Assembly: GCA_900468805.1 (NCBI GenBank)
Contig: UEIF01000040.1
Coordinates: 1-64,000 of the forward strand
Length of the DNA: 64,000 bases
Source of the DNA: Hyphomicrobiales bacterium
Lineage (GTDB): Bacteria > Pseudomonadota > Alphaproteobacteria > Rhizobiales > Rhizobiaceae
Reading direction: 5' to 3'
Each line of letters starts with the position of its first letter. Positions within the stretch are counted from its first letter, which is position 1. The position numbers and the translations under genes were made by a program. This document shows positions 33,929 through 40,782 of the stretch, one piece after another. The notes under the pieces were generated by a model. The model did no database searches. It was not told where the DNA came from and worked only from the letters and a program-made list of their open reading frames with translations.

Positions 33929-34111
33929 ATGACCGGTTTTCGGACACTTGTGATAGGCGGTATGCTGATCGGCCTAGCCGTGCTGGTTTCGGCGTGCACA
34001 ACGCATCAAGCTACAAATAGTCCCGATTTTCAGTACCAGCCAAGGAATTCCGTGAACCCTGCCTGCGCCCATGGCTTCAGGCCGACGAACGCGCTGTCGT
34101 GCAGCTATTAA
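33929..34111 (+). CDS. Small lipoprotein
   Basis: A 60-aa protein with an N-terminal hydrophobic segment and lipobox (LIGLAVLVSAC, Cys 23), followed by a short polar mature peptide with two further Cys. Processing at VSA|C would give a 38-aa outer- or inner-membrane lipoprotein. Function unknown. It is alone on the plus strand between two minus-strand regulatory clusters. Confidence 0.5.
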   Translation: MTGFRTLVIGGMLIGLAVLVSACTTHQATNSPDFQYQPRNSVNPACAHGFRPTNALSCSY

Positions 34112-34138
34112 AGCAGGATCGGTCAATACCGCGCAACG

Positions 34139-34429
34139 TTATGCGTTGCCGTCGACGTCGCCATCTTCATCGAGATCGTGAACCGGCAGATAAGTATTCT
34201 TCTCCAACCACTCTCGGACGATAAACCTGATAGTATCATTCCGCGTCAGTCCGAGCTCGCCGGCGATGTCACGTAGTGCCTCCTCGATATTATCATCCAT
34301 CGATACCGGCGCGGCGTTTCGCAGTCTCAGAGCAGCGCGCCGGAGCATGATCTGAAGATCCGGCCGAGAAATATCCGCGATGCGATTGGCGGCGTCCTCA
34401 AGAAGTGTCGCGGTATCGACGTTTGTCAT
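34139..34429 (-). CDS. Small RHH/HTH-like protein, paralogue B
   Basis: A 96-aa protein, start at 34429 (MTNVDTATLLEDAANRIADI), paralogous to the 94-aa protein at 32839-33123 over its whole length. Shared blocks are LLEDAANRI, LQIMLRRAAL and LTRNDTIRFIVREWLEKNTY. It is the last gene of a minus-strand cluster (34690-35058 repressor, 34434-34718, this gene), 4 bp after the preceding stop. Two copies 1.2 kb apart suggest duplication of a functional cassette. Confidence 0.6.
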   Translation of the reverse strand: MTNVDTATLLEDAANRIADISRPDLQIMLRRAALRLRNAAPVSMDDNIEEALRDIAGELGLTRNDTIRFIVREWLEKNTYLPVHDLDEDGDVDGNA

Positions 34430-34433
34430 CCAG

Positions 34434-34718
34434 TTAAGGCCTGAAGATAGCGGCAATGCGATCGAGATCGGCTAGCACAATTTCATCAGGCACTGGTTCG
34501 GTCTTGTTGACCCGAAACCATTCTACCGCGTCTCTGACGCGATCGCCGGTTGGGCCATTGTAAGTTCCAAGCCTGCCTATCCACTCTCTGACAGTCTCGC
34601 GCTCGATGCGGCCGGCTTTGTAACGGTCGTGGACGGTTTTGGCGGAAGCCAACAGATCCGGAATGCTGTTCAACGGATTGTTCCCTAATTCAGCCGCCGG
34701 CGCCGGGAGGCGCGTCAT
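34434..34718 (-). CDS. Hypothetical protein
   Basis: A 94-aa helical protein (LNSIPDLLASAKTVHDRYKA, GRIERETVREWIGRLGTYNG, VPDEIVLADLDRIAAIF). It overlaps the upstream XRE-type gene by 29 bp and ends 4 bp before paralogue B, so it is operonic. No family is recognised; the size and position suggest a small accessory or antitoxin-type partner. Confidence 0.5.
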   Translation of the reverse strand: MTRLPAPAAELGNNPLNSIPDLLASAKTVHDRYKAGRIERETVREWIGRLGTYNGPTGDRVRDAVEWFRVNKTEPVPDEIVLADLDRIAAIFRP

Positions 34719-35058
34719 TCACCAAATGCTCTTCATACTGTACGGTCTGCGATTCATTGACGTCGATCGACGCGCCAGGTGGCTGCAGAAGTCGAACACC
34801 TGGCCCGCCAGAACCGGAATAATTGCCGTCGATAAAGCGGATTCCGGCAGCTTCGAGGGCTGCGCGAATGGCGGCGAGATTATTGGTGCCGGGAGTGCGC
34901 CGGCCTTTCTCGAAGTCGATGATGACACCGCGGGATACAGAGGCACGTTCCGCGAGGCCGTTCTGATCCAGATCGATAAGTGCCCGAGCGGCACGGCACT
35001 GTGAGGGCGAAATAGACATTTTGTCCAACGTTGGATTTATTGTTGCCATGGTGTTCAA
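34690..35058 (-). CDS. XRE-family HTH repressor
   Basis: A protein of up to 122 aa. The Cro/C1-type HTH reads SPSQCRAARALIDLDQNGLA, then ERASVSRGVIIDFEKGRRTP and NNLAAIRAALEAAGIRF. Alternative starts are TTG 35058, ATG 35049 and ATG 35019 (MSISPSQ); the last is closest to the domain but leaves the palindrome at 35024-35035 in the leader. The gene faces the plus-strand gene at 35117 across inverted repeats, the usual layout of an autoregulated repressor. Confidence 0.75.
   Translation of the reverse strand: MNTMATINPTLDKMSISPSQCRAARALIDLDQNGLAERASVSRGVIIDFEKGRRTPGTNNLAAIRAALEAAGIRFIDGNYSGSGGPGVRLLQPPGASIDVNESQTVQYEEHLVNDAPPGAGG
35024..35035. promoter_or_regulatory. 12-bp palindrome at the XRE repressor 5' end
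   Basis: TCCAACGTTGGA is a perfect palindrome, 5 bp upstream of the ATG at 35019. If translation starts there it would be an operator in the leader; if it starts at 35058 it lies in the coding region. Confidence 0.35.
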
Positions 35059-35087
35059 AGTCTGACAAAAAGTCTTACATCAGACTT
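35058..35087. promoter_or_regulatory. Divergent operator-like inverted repeat
   Basis: AAGTCTGA (35058-35065) and TCAGACTT (35080-35087) form a perfect 8-bp inverted repeat, and a related AGTCTTACA half-site lies between. They occupy the space between the XRE repressor and the plus-strand gene at 35117, where a phage-type operator would be expected. Confidence 0.5.
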
Positions 35088-35116
35088 CAACTTGGTTCAA
35101 CAACGAGGATGCGCTC

Positions 35117-35467
35117 ATGTCCATGCACACGCGGATCAACCCAGCCGATAGAACCCTTCTGCCTCGCGGTCTTATCGCAAGACGAAGCTCCGCTGCACTT
35201 CCCGTAACACTGGCCGCTGCTCCAATTCGCCGCCGGCGACGCGGTTACCGCGCCAACCCATGGGGGTTCGCAGTTGGTCAGATGGTCCGGCTGGGGATAC
35301 TCCCCGGCATCATCCATGGAAGAAGAAGGACCGCCCTTGGCAGGGAGGTCTACACAGTTCGCATTATCGGCGAGAACTACGGTCGTGAGTTTCGTGACAT
35401 CCGTGGCACCGCTCTAGCCCTCGAGGCTGACCATGGGCAAACGCATCAGCCGAACAGTCCTGCTTAA
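35117..35467 (+). CDS. Hypothetical basic protein
   Basis: A 116-aa protein with an Arg-rich middle (APIRRRRRGYRANPWGFAVG), then QMVRLGILPGIIHGRRRTAL and VYTVRIIGENYGREFRDIRG. The second half could be a small SH3-like or beta fold, and the basic patch suggests nucleic-acid contact. No family is recognised. It is divergent from the XRE repressor and overlaps the HNH gene by 35 bp, so it is probably the first gene of a repressed transcript. Confidence 0.5.
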   Translation: MSMHTRINPADRTLLPRGLIARRSSAALPVTLAAAPIRRRRRGYRANPWGFAVGQMVRLGILPGIIHGRRRTALGREVYTVRIIGENYGREFRDIRGTALALEADHGQTHQPNSPA

Positions 35468-35741
35468 GCTGTTTGATCGGCAAAATGGCCGATGCTGTTA
35501 CTGCGACCGCTTTGTTATCATGAGCGCCGACTACAATATACAGCAATGGCCAGACGCTGCGACGATCGAGCATCTACGGCAAAGGGCAGACGGAGGAAGC
35601 AATGCCCCTCACAATCTCGCAATGGCCTGCAAAAGATGCAACCAAGAGCGTGGCGCGATGAACTGGCTAACCTACGCCACCTTCCGCCGCGGCGAGTTTA
35701 CCGAATTCATGGCGGTCATTACGCAGTCGCCTAAACAATAG
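35433..35741 (+). CDS. HNH endonuclease-like protein
   Basis: A 102-aa protein with a compact HNH domain: LFDRQNGRCCYCDR (Cys pair), ATIEHLRQRADGGSNAPHNL (active-site His and Asn) and ACKRCNQERGAMNW (second Cys pair). This is the McrA-like stand-alone HNH architecture common in phage and accessory DNA. It overlaps the preceding gene and may be controlled by the XRE repressor. Confidence 0.75.
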   Translation: MGKRISRTVLLKLFDRQNGRCCYCDRFVIMSADYNIQQWPDAATIEHLRQRADGGSNAPHNLAMACKRCNQERGAMNWLTYATFRRGEFTEFMAVITQSPKQ

Positions 35742-36173
35742 TCTCTGGCGAGAGGCTGACACTGGCCGTCGGTGTTGTTGCCGCATGGCCGGCGGGCAGA
35801 ACCTAATTACTAAAGCCACTACAAGCGCGCCCGTCAGCCTCACCAGCTGGCGGGCAAATCTCTTCGGCAGTAGGTTATCCACAGGAGTCGAACCGCTAAA
35901 AAGTCGTTCCAAAAGTGGGGAGGGGAAGTGGGGAAGAAAGCGCCTGCTTCGGATTACTCAACGAAAACAGGCGCTTATCTTCAAATATGGCTCCCCGGGT
36001 CGGATTTTATCACCGGTGGGGGTAAGCCGCGACCAATCAACAAGAAGGCTAGGGGCCTCCGCGATGCGAAGTTGCAGGGGGCCGGCGGTGCAGAGGAAGA
36101 GGAGGGAAGGAGATTCCGCGACGGGCTTGGAGGCTGCAGAGAGGCTACGGCCGGCTCGTCACGGAGAAATGAC
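35742..36173. other. Intergenic region with a DnaA-box match and an inverted repeat
   Basis: No gene is supported, although one reading frame is open into the ParB-like fragment. TTATCCACA at 35875-35883 is an exact DnaA-box consensus, but single, so an origin is not claimed. AAGCGCCTG (35938-35946) and CAGGCGCTT (35968-35976) form a 9-bp perfect inverted repeat with a 21-nt loop; no T-run follows. Confidence 0.4.
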
Positions 36174-36640
36174 ATGGCACAGGCCATTCAGAAAATCACG
36201 CGCAGCGCAGGGTGCGATATTTCCTTCAACAAGCTGGTCTTGAGCCAGCAGAACGTCCGGAAGACCAAAGCGGATGTCTCGATCGAGGATCTTGGGGAGG
36301 ACATTGCCCGTGGGGGACTGTTGGGCAGCCTCAATGTTTGCCCTGAACTCGACGGCGACTGCAACGAGACCGGCACTTATCGCGTCCCCGCCGGCGGCCG
36401 GCGCTATCACGCCCGTGAACTGCTCGTGTCCCAGAAGCGACTTCCGCAGACCGACGGCGGTCCATGCGTCGTCAGCAGGGGAGAGGCACCTGAAGTCGAG
36501 GATTCTCTTGCCGCGAACGTTCATCGCGTCGACCTCCATCCCCTCGAGCAGTTCAGGGCGTTTCAGACACTGCAGGAGCAGGGGCAGGATGAAGACGAAA
36601 TTGCCGCGCGCTTCTTCGTCTCCGTCGCGACGATGCTTCC
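36174..36640 (+). pseudogene. Truncated ParB/Spo0J-like nuclease-domain protein
   Basis: From ATG 36174 (GGAG seven bases upstream) the frame reads MAQAIQKITRSAGCDISFNK, then LVLSQQNVRKTKADVSIEDL, AGGRRYHARELLVSQKRLP and LAANVHRVDLHPLEQFRAFQ, the N-terminal core of the plasmid ParB-like family. Homology stops at AARFFVSVAT (about 36632), where the HTH part should begin. The frame instead runs on into the next gene. The C-terminal half has been lost by deletion. Confidence 0.72.
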
Positions 36641-36671
36641 GCCGGGCTCTTTCGTTTCTGGAGACTGCACC

Positions 36672-37097
36672 ATGAACAATCTTGCCCAACATTCCCGCTC
36701 GGTGTCCACCGGTTTCAAGCTCGACATCTCGCGCGGCGAGCGCATCGGCCGTATGTCGTCGGAGTGGTTCTCGGGGCCCGAGGATGAGCGCTATCTTTCC
36801 CTCGGCGAACTTTACGACTGGGTCAAATCCCGCGCCGATCACGCCCATGGCGGATCCTCGATCATCGGCCTTGTCGGTGAGAGGACCCTGCGGCGAATGC
36901 CCGTCATGGACAAGTGCCGCGTCGAGCTCGTCGGCTTCACCCACGGCATGCGTGACTGGCCGAGGTCAACCAGCCTCTTCTCCGAGATGATCGCCTGGAA
37001 GGTGCGGTTCTTCGTAACCACGACAGAGGAAGGTCCGGTCATCCTCGAGCGATTGAAACAGCGCCATCGCCTCATCGATATCGCGCGCCAATCGTGA
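36672..37097 (+). CDS. DUF932-like N-terminal fragment fused to another C-terminus
   Basis: A 141-aa protein. The first 60 residues (SVSTGFKLDISRGERIGRMS, then SEWFSGPEDERYLSLGELYD) match the start of DUF932-type proteins that lie next to ParB-like genes on rhizobial plasmids. These are normally much longer. The remainder (CRVELVGFTHGMRDWPRSTS, then FSEMIAWKVRFFVTTTEEGP) does not look like that family and may come from a different gene. ATG at 36672 is in frame with the truncated ParB-like frame upstream. Probably a deletion product; activity uncertain. Confidence 0.5.
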   Translation: MNNLAQHSRSVSTGFKLDISRGERIGRMSSEWFSGPEDERYLSLGELYDWVKSRADHAHGGSSIIGLVGERTLRRMPVMDKCRVELVGFTHGMRDWPRSTSLFSEMIAWKVRFFVTTTEEGPVILERLKQRHRLIDIARQS

Positions 37098-37109
37098 CGG
37101 AGGTTTGCC

Positions 37110-38144
37110 ATGTTGTCCGCTTCGGAGCTGGCAGACCGTCTCGCGCAAGATGCCGAGGCCGTCTGCCACCACTACCTCTCCGCCGGTCGCCGGGCTGGCA
37201 ATTATTGGCTCGTCGGCGACGTTGCCAACAGCAAGGGTCGGTCGCTCTACGTGCATCTGATCGGCCCGCGCGCTGGCAGGTGGACGGATGCTGCGACCGG
37301 CCAGTTCGGCGATCTGTTGGATCTCGTACGCGAGAGCTGCGGTCTCGTTGACTTCCGCGACGTGGCCGATGAGGTGCGTCATTTCCTTAGCCTGCCCCAG
37401 CCCGATCTACGCTCGTTCAGAGAGGGCAACGCCGGTGATTCTGTGTCGGTCGAGCGGCCGGCGACTGAGCGGGCACGGCGACTGTTTGGGATGACACAGC
37501 CGCTCGCGGGCACGCTTGCTGACGTCTATCTGCGCGAGCGCGGCATCCTGCGAGCATCGACGCATGCGGCGCTGCGCTTCCAGTCTTCCTGTTACTATCG
37601 CGATCTCCTAACCGGTCGGACGACAAGCTATCCGGCTCTGATCGCGGCCGTGACCGATCGGGAAGGGCAAATCACCGGGGTTCACCGGACCTGGCTCGAC
37701 CCGGACGGCGGCGGCAAGGCCAAGGTGGACGATCCCCGCCGCGCGCTCGGCAAGCTGCTCGGCAATGGTGTCCGCTTCCGCTTTCCTGTGAGCGAACCCG
37801 TTCCTGTCATGGCAGCGGGCGAGGGCCTCGAAACCGTGCTTTCGCTTGTCGCCATCATACCCGGCATGCCGATGGTCGCGGCGCTGACGGCTAATCATCT
37901 TGCCGCCTTCCGGTTCCCGCCCGGATGTCTGCGCATCTACATTGCCGCCGACGCGGATGCCGCCGGCCGGCATGGTATGGAGGGATTGAGTCGACGAGCG
38001 CGGGAGTATGGAATCCTGCCACTGGTGCTGTCACCCGACCTCGGCGACTTTAACGACGATCTGCGCTGGCTAGGCCCGGACCGGTTGACCGCAAGCCTGC
38101 GGGCTCAACTGGAACCGGAAGATGCGATCACCTTCCTGCCCTGA
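37110..38144 (+). CDS. Toprim-domain protein (DUF7146-type plasmid primase-like)
   Basis: A 344-aa protein with an N-terminal zinc-ribbon-less region (LADRLAQDAEAVCHHYLSAG, then NYWLVGDVANSKGRSLYVHL), a middle domain (TTSYPALIAAVTDREGQITG, then VHRTWLDPDGGGKAKVDDPR) and a C-terminal Toprim fold (VPVMAAGEGLETVLSLVAII, then IYIAADADAAGRHGMEGLSR), the Glu and DxD metal motifs of primases and topoisomerases. It is a standard member of the ParB-DUF932-Toprim gene set on rhizobial plasmids and appears intact. GGAGG precedes the ATG. Confidence 0.8.
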   Translation: MLSASELADRLAQDAEAVCHHYLSAGRRAGNYWLVGDVANSKGRSLYVHLIGPRAGRWTDAATGQFGDLLDLVRESCGLVDFRDVADEVRHFLSLPQPDLRSFREGNAGDSVSVERPATERARRLFGMTQPLAGTLADVYLRERGILRASTHAALRFQSSCYYRDLLTGRTTSYPALIAAVTDREGQITGVHRTWLDPDGGGKAKVDDPRRALGKLLGNGVRFRFPVSEPVPVMAAGEGLETVLSLVAIIPGMPMVAALTANHLAAFRFPPGCLRIYIAADADAAGRHGMEGLSRRAREYGILPLVLSPDLGDFNDDLRWLGPDRLTASLRAQLEPEDAITFLP

Positions 38145-38450
38145 TGAGGCTGGCCGGAAAGGGAGGGCATCGCCGGCGGCTGCGTTGGTGAAGGAAGCTC
38201 CAAGGGGCCTTCCGCGCGGGCGCGCCCGCCGGGCTTGCTGAGAGGCGACCGTTACCGCGCAGGTGCCTCACGACTTTTAAGTTTACGATGCCCCCTGACG
38301 AAGGCGCGAACTATTTCCGGGCCGCCGGATACGATCCGGATTAAGTAGGATCTGCTCTAGCCTTCGTCCTCGATGTGCCAAGATTCCAGGCGATAGCAGC
38401 AACGACCGCGTCCGAAAAAGCCCCGATCGGCGCACCGATGCCGGGAGACA
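38145..38450. other. Intergenic region after the Toprim gene
   Basis: No gene or recognisable element is seen. GC-rich inverted stretches occur around 38205-38235 but without a T-run. The segment marks the end of the accessory mosaic. Confidence 0.35.
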
Positions 38451-38506
38451 AAGGAAAACGGCCGGGCGTCAAACCCAGCCGTTTCCTTTAGGGTGAACGC
38501 CCGGCC
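38451..38506. terminator. Two overlapping hairpins, probable terminator
   Basis: AAGGAAAACGGC (38451-38462) pairs with GCCGTTTCCTT (38478-38488). GGCCGGGCGT (38460-38469) pairs with ACGCCCGGCC (38497-38506). The two stems share bases and so exclude one another. They lie 67 bp beyond the stop of the BI-1 gene (minus strand) and 300 bp after the Toprim gene. Confidence 0.45.
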
Positions 38507-38572
38507 TGCCATCCTGTCACAGATCACAGACCGGGCGCTCTTGCGCTTCCATTGCCCCCAGAAGCGCGGTCT

Positions 38573-39289
38573 TTATTCCCGTTCGCCCGTGAAGTTGAGC
38601 AGAAGCTGGAAAATGTTGACGAAGTTCAGGTAGAGCGAGAGCGCGCCGAAGACAGCAAGCTTCTGGTTCGATTCCTGATCGTAGTTTTCCGAATACTGTT
38701 CCTTGATATTCTGCGTGTCGTAGGCGGTGAGGCCGACGAAGACCACGATGCCGATCACCGAGATCGCGAACTGCAGGGCGGACGAGCCCAGGAAGATATT
38801 GACGACCGAGGCGATGATGATGCCGAACAGGCCCATCATCAGGAACGAGCCCATCTTCGAGAGGTCGCGCTTGGTCGTATAGCCGTAGAGGCTAATCGTG
38901 CCGAACATGGCAGCGGTGATGAAGAAGGTCTGCGCGATGCTGGTCTTGGTGAAGACCAGGAAGACGGAGGCAAGCGACAGGCCCATCACGGCGCAGAAGG
39001 CCCAGAAGGTCATTTGAGCGGTGCTCGATGACATCGACTGGATGCGGAACGAGAAGAAGAAGACGAAGGCGAGCGGCGCCAGCATCACCACCCACTTGAG
39101 CGGCGACTGGAAGATCGGCACGTAGAGCGCCGGCGTGGAGCCGACGACGAAGGCGACGATGCCGGTGATGACGAGGCCAAGCGCCATGTAATTATAGACG
39201 CGCAGCATGTGCTGGCGCAGGCCTTCATCGAAAAGGACCTGCGTATTGGCGGCCGAGCCGGTACCATAGCGGGGATTGATCGGGTTCAT
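38573..39289 (-). CDS. BI-1/YccA (Bax inhibitor-1) family membrane protein
   Basis: A 238-aa protein with seven membrane helices. TPALYVPIFQSPLKWVVMLA, LASVFLVFTKTSIAQTFFIT, GYTTKRDLSKMGSFLMMGLF and the C-terminal GLTAYDTQNIKEQYSE (with the conserved TAYDTQ and di-Asp sensor region) are diagnostic for the family, which forms pH-gated calcium leak channels or protease-inhibitor-like proteins. GGAG lies upstream of ATG. It is 20 bp after the anti-sigma gene and may be co-transcribed with the ECF sigma operon. Confidence 0.92.
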   Translation of the reverse strand: MNPINPRYGTGSAANTQVLFDEGLRQHMLRVYNYMALGLVITGIVAFVVGSTPALYVPIFQSPLKWVVMLAPLAFVFFFSFRIQSMSSSTAQMTFWAFCAVMGLSLASVFLVFTKTSIAQTFFITAAMFGTISLYGYTTKRDLSKMGSFLMMGLFGIIIASVVNIFLGSSALQFAISVIGIVVFVGLTAYDTQNIKEQYSENYDQESNQKLAVFGALSLYLNFVNIFQLLLNFTGERE

Positions 39290-39309
39290 GACTGATCTCC
39301 TCGGTTAAA

Positions 39310-40077
39310 CTAGTAGAGCGATCGGGCAAGCCGTTCGGCCGCCTGATCGAGATTGGTGCCTTTGTTTTCGGCGATCAGCGCGTAAGCGACCTCGCCAATC
39401 TGCCAGTAAGCGGCTTCTATTTTTTCAAGGGCGACATGGCTGACCGGCTTCACCTCGAAGGCACCCGGCCGGACGGCAAAGAGCGACAGGCGCTTGCCGT
39501 CGGCTTCCTCGATTGCCATTTCGACGCTCGGGCCAAAATCCGACGGGAAGATCTGCACATCGGCGACCTTCCAGTCCTTTGGCAGTTCGGGCATGACAAT
39601 TGCTGTCGCAGCGCGGATTTCCTCGGCGCTATAGGCCGGGGCCGCCTGCGATCGAATGGTTTCGCGCACGGCAACGGTGCGATAGGCACGCACCGCATCC
39701 TCGACATAGGCCGGTGCCGGAACAGAAGCTGCGACCTCCGTTGCCGTAAAGGCGCCGAAGGAATTATGCGCCACCCAGCCGGCCGCCAAGAGAACACCGA
39801 CGGCAGCGATGCGCTGAATGGAATGCAGGATGCGGCCATAAGAAAGGCCACGCTCAAGCCGGCGGGCGACATCGCGCGTTTCAGCGCGGCCGAAGGCGCT
39901 TTCGCCGGCAAGGGCCAAACGCAATTCGCCTCTCATGCTGAGATCAGCCATGACCTTGGCGGCAATCGCCGGGTTCTCGGAGAGATAGGATTCCACCTGG
40001 ATGCGCCGTGCGACATCGAGCTCGCCGTCCACATAGGCGTCGAGATCGGCATCGATGATTGGATCAATCGCCTTCAT
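39310..40077 (-). CDS. Anti-sigma factor (zinc-finger-less, membrane-anchored)
   Basis: A 255-aa protein. The N-terminal segment (DLDAYVDGELDVARRIQVES) is the anti-sigma/ChrR-like sigma-binding helix bundle, one membrane helix follows (about 87-105: IQRIAAVGVLLAAGWVAH), and a periplasmic domain of about 150 aa ends the protein. It would hold the adjacent ECF sigma factor inactive and release it on a periplasmic signal. The start at 40077 (MKAIDP) overlaps the sigma gene by 14 bp. Confidence 0.82.
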   Translation of the reverse strand: MKAIDPIIDADLDAYVDGELDVARRIQVESYLSENPAIAAKVMADLSMRGELRLALAGESAFGRAETRDVARRLERGLSYGRILHSIQRIAAVGVLLAAGWVAHNSFGAFTATEVAASVPAPAYVEDAVRAYRTVAVRETIRSQAAPAYSAEEIRAATAIVMPELPKDWKVADVQIFPSDFGPSVEMAIEEADGKRLSLFAVRPGAFEVKPVSHVALEKIEAAYWQIGEVAYALIAENKGTNLDQAAERLARSLY

Positions 40078-40603
40078 TGCCGTTCCCCCCAATCAATCTC
40101 AGATGCGCAGTACGCGGCGCCTTCTCCTCGAGTTCGCGCAGCTGGGCGCGGGCTCGGGAAATACGCGACATCAGCGTACCGACAGGAATGCCGAGCGCAT
40201 TGGCTGCTTCCTGATACGAAAGGTCCTCGATCGCCACGAGGTGCAGCGCCTCACGCTGTTCTTCCGGCAAATCGAAAAAGGCGTTGCGCACCTGCTTCAG
40301 GCGCACCGCATGTTCCTGTCCGGCCGGTAGCGACTGTTCCGCCTCGACGGCCGCCTCGTCATGGCGGCGTGTCAGGGAGCGGTTCTGCCGAACACGGTCG
40401 ATATGCGCGTTGTGCAGGATGGAAAGCAGCCAAGTGCGCAGGTTTCCGCCGCTGCGGAAGCTCTTGCGCTTCTCGAAGGCCCGGACCAGCGCATCATGCA
40501 CCAGATCCTCCGCCTCATCCGAATTGCGCACCAGCGAGCGTGCGTAGCGTCGAAGCGCTGCAAGCTGACCGATGACATCGAAGGGGCGTTCTTTCCGTTC
40601 CAT
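40064..40603 (-). CDS. RNA polymerase ECF sigma factor
   Basis: A 179-aa sigma-70 family protein with region 2 (YARSLVRNSDEAEDLVHDAL, then NLRTWLLSILHNAHIDRVRQ) and region 4 (LPEEQREALHLVAIEDLSYQ, then EAANALGIPVGTLMSRISRA). No other domains. It is encoded directly upstream of and overlapping its likely anti-sigma factor, the usual two-gene arrangement, and probably autoregulates its own promoter. Confidence 0.93.
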   Translation of the reverse strand: MERKERPFDVIGQLAALRRYARSLVRNSDEAEDLVHDALVRAFEKRKSFRSGGNLRTWLLSILHNAHIDRVRQNRSLTRRHDEAAVEAEQSLPAGQEHAVRLKQVRNAFFDLPEEQREALHLVAIEDLSYQEAANALGIPVGTLMSRISRARAQLRELEEKAPRTAHLRLIGGNGNEGD

Positions 40604-40702
40604 GATTGAGTATACGAAAGCATCGCCGATTTTATTCCGGCTAAACGCAGATTTTTTCAGATCTGCCAGAAAATGAATGCCGATTTTTGGGCAATGCCAA
40701 AA

Positions 40703-40729
40703 ACCTCCGCCATCTGCCAGGGCGGAGGT
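40703..40729 (-). terminator. Rho-independent terminator of the oxalate decarboxylase gene
   Basis: ACCTCCGCC (40703-40711) and GGCGGAGGT (40721-40729) form a 9-bp perfect stem; on the minus strand it is followed by TTTTTGG. It is 54 bp after the stop of the bicupin gene. Confidence 0.8.
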
Positions 40730-40782
40730 ATTGTTTTGCAGGCTTAATGCAAGGGATCAACTCTCGGGCATAATATTCGGGG

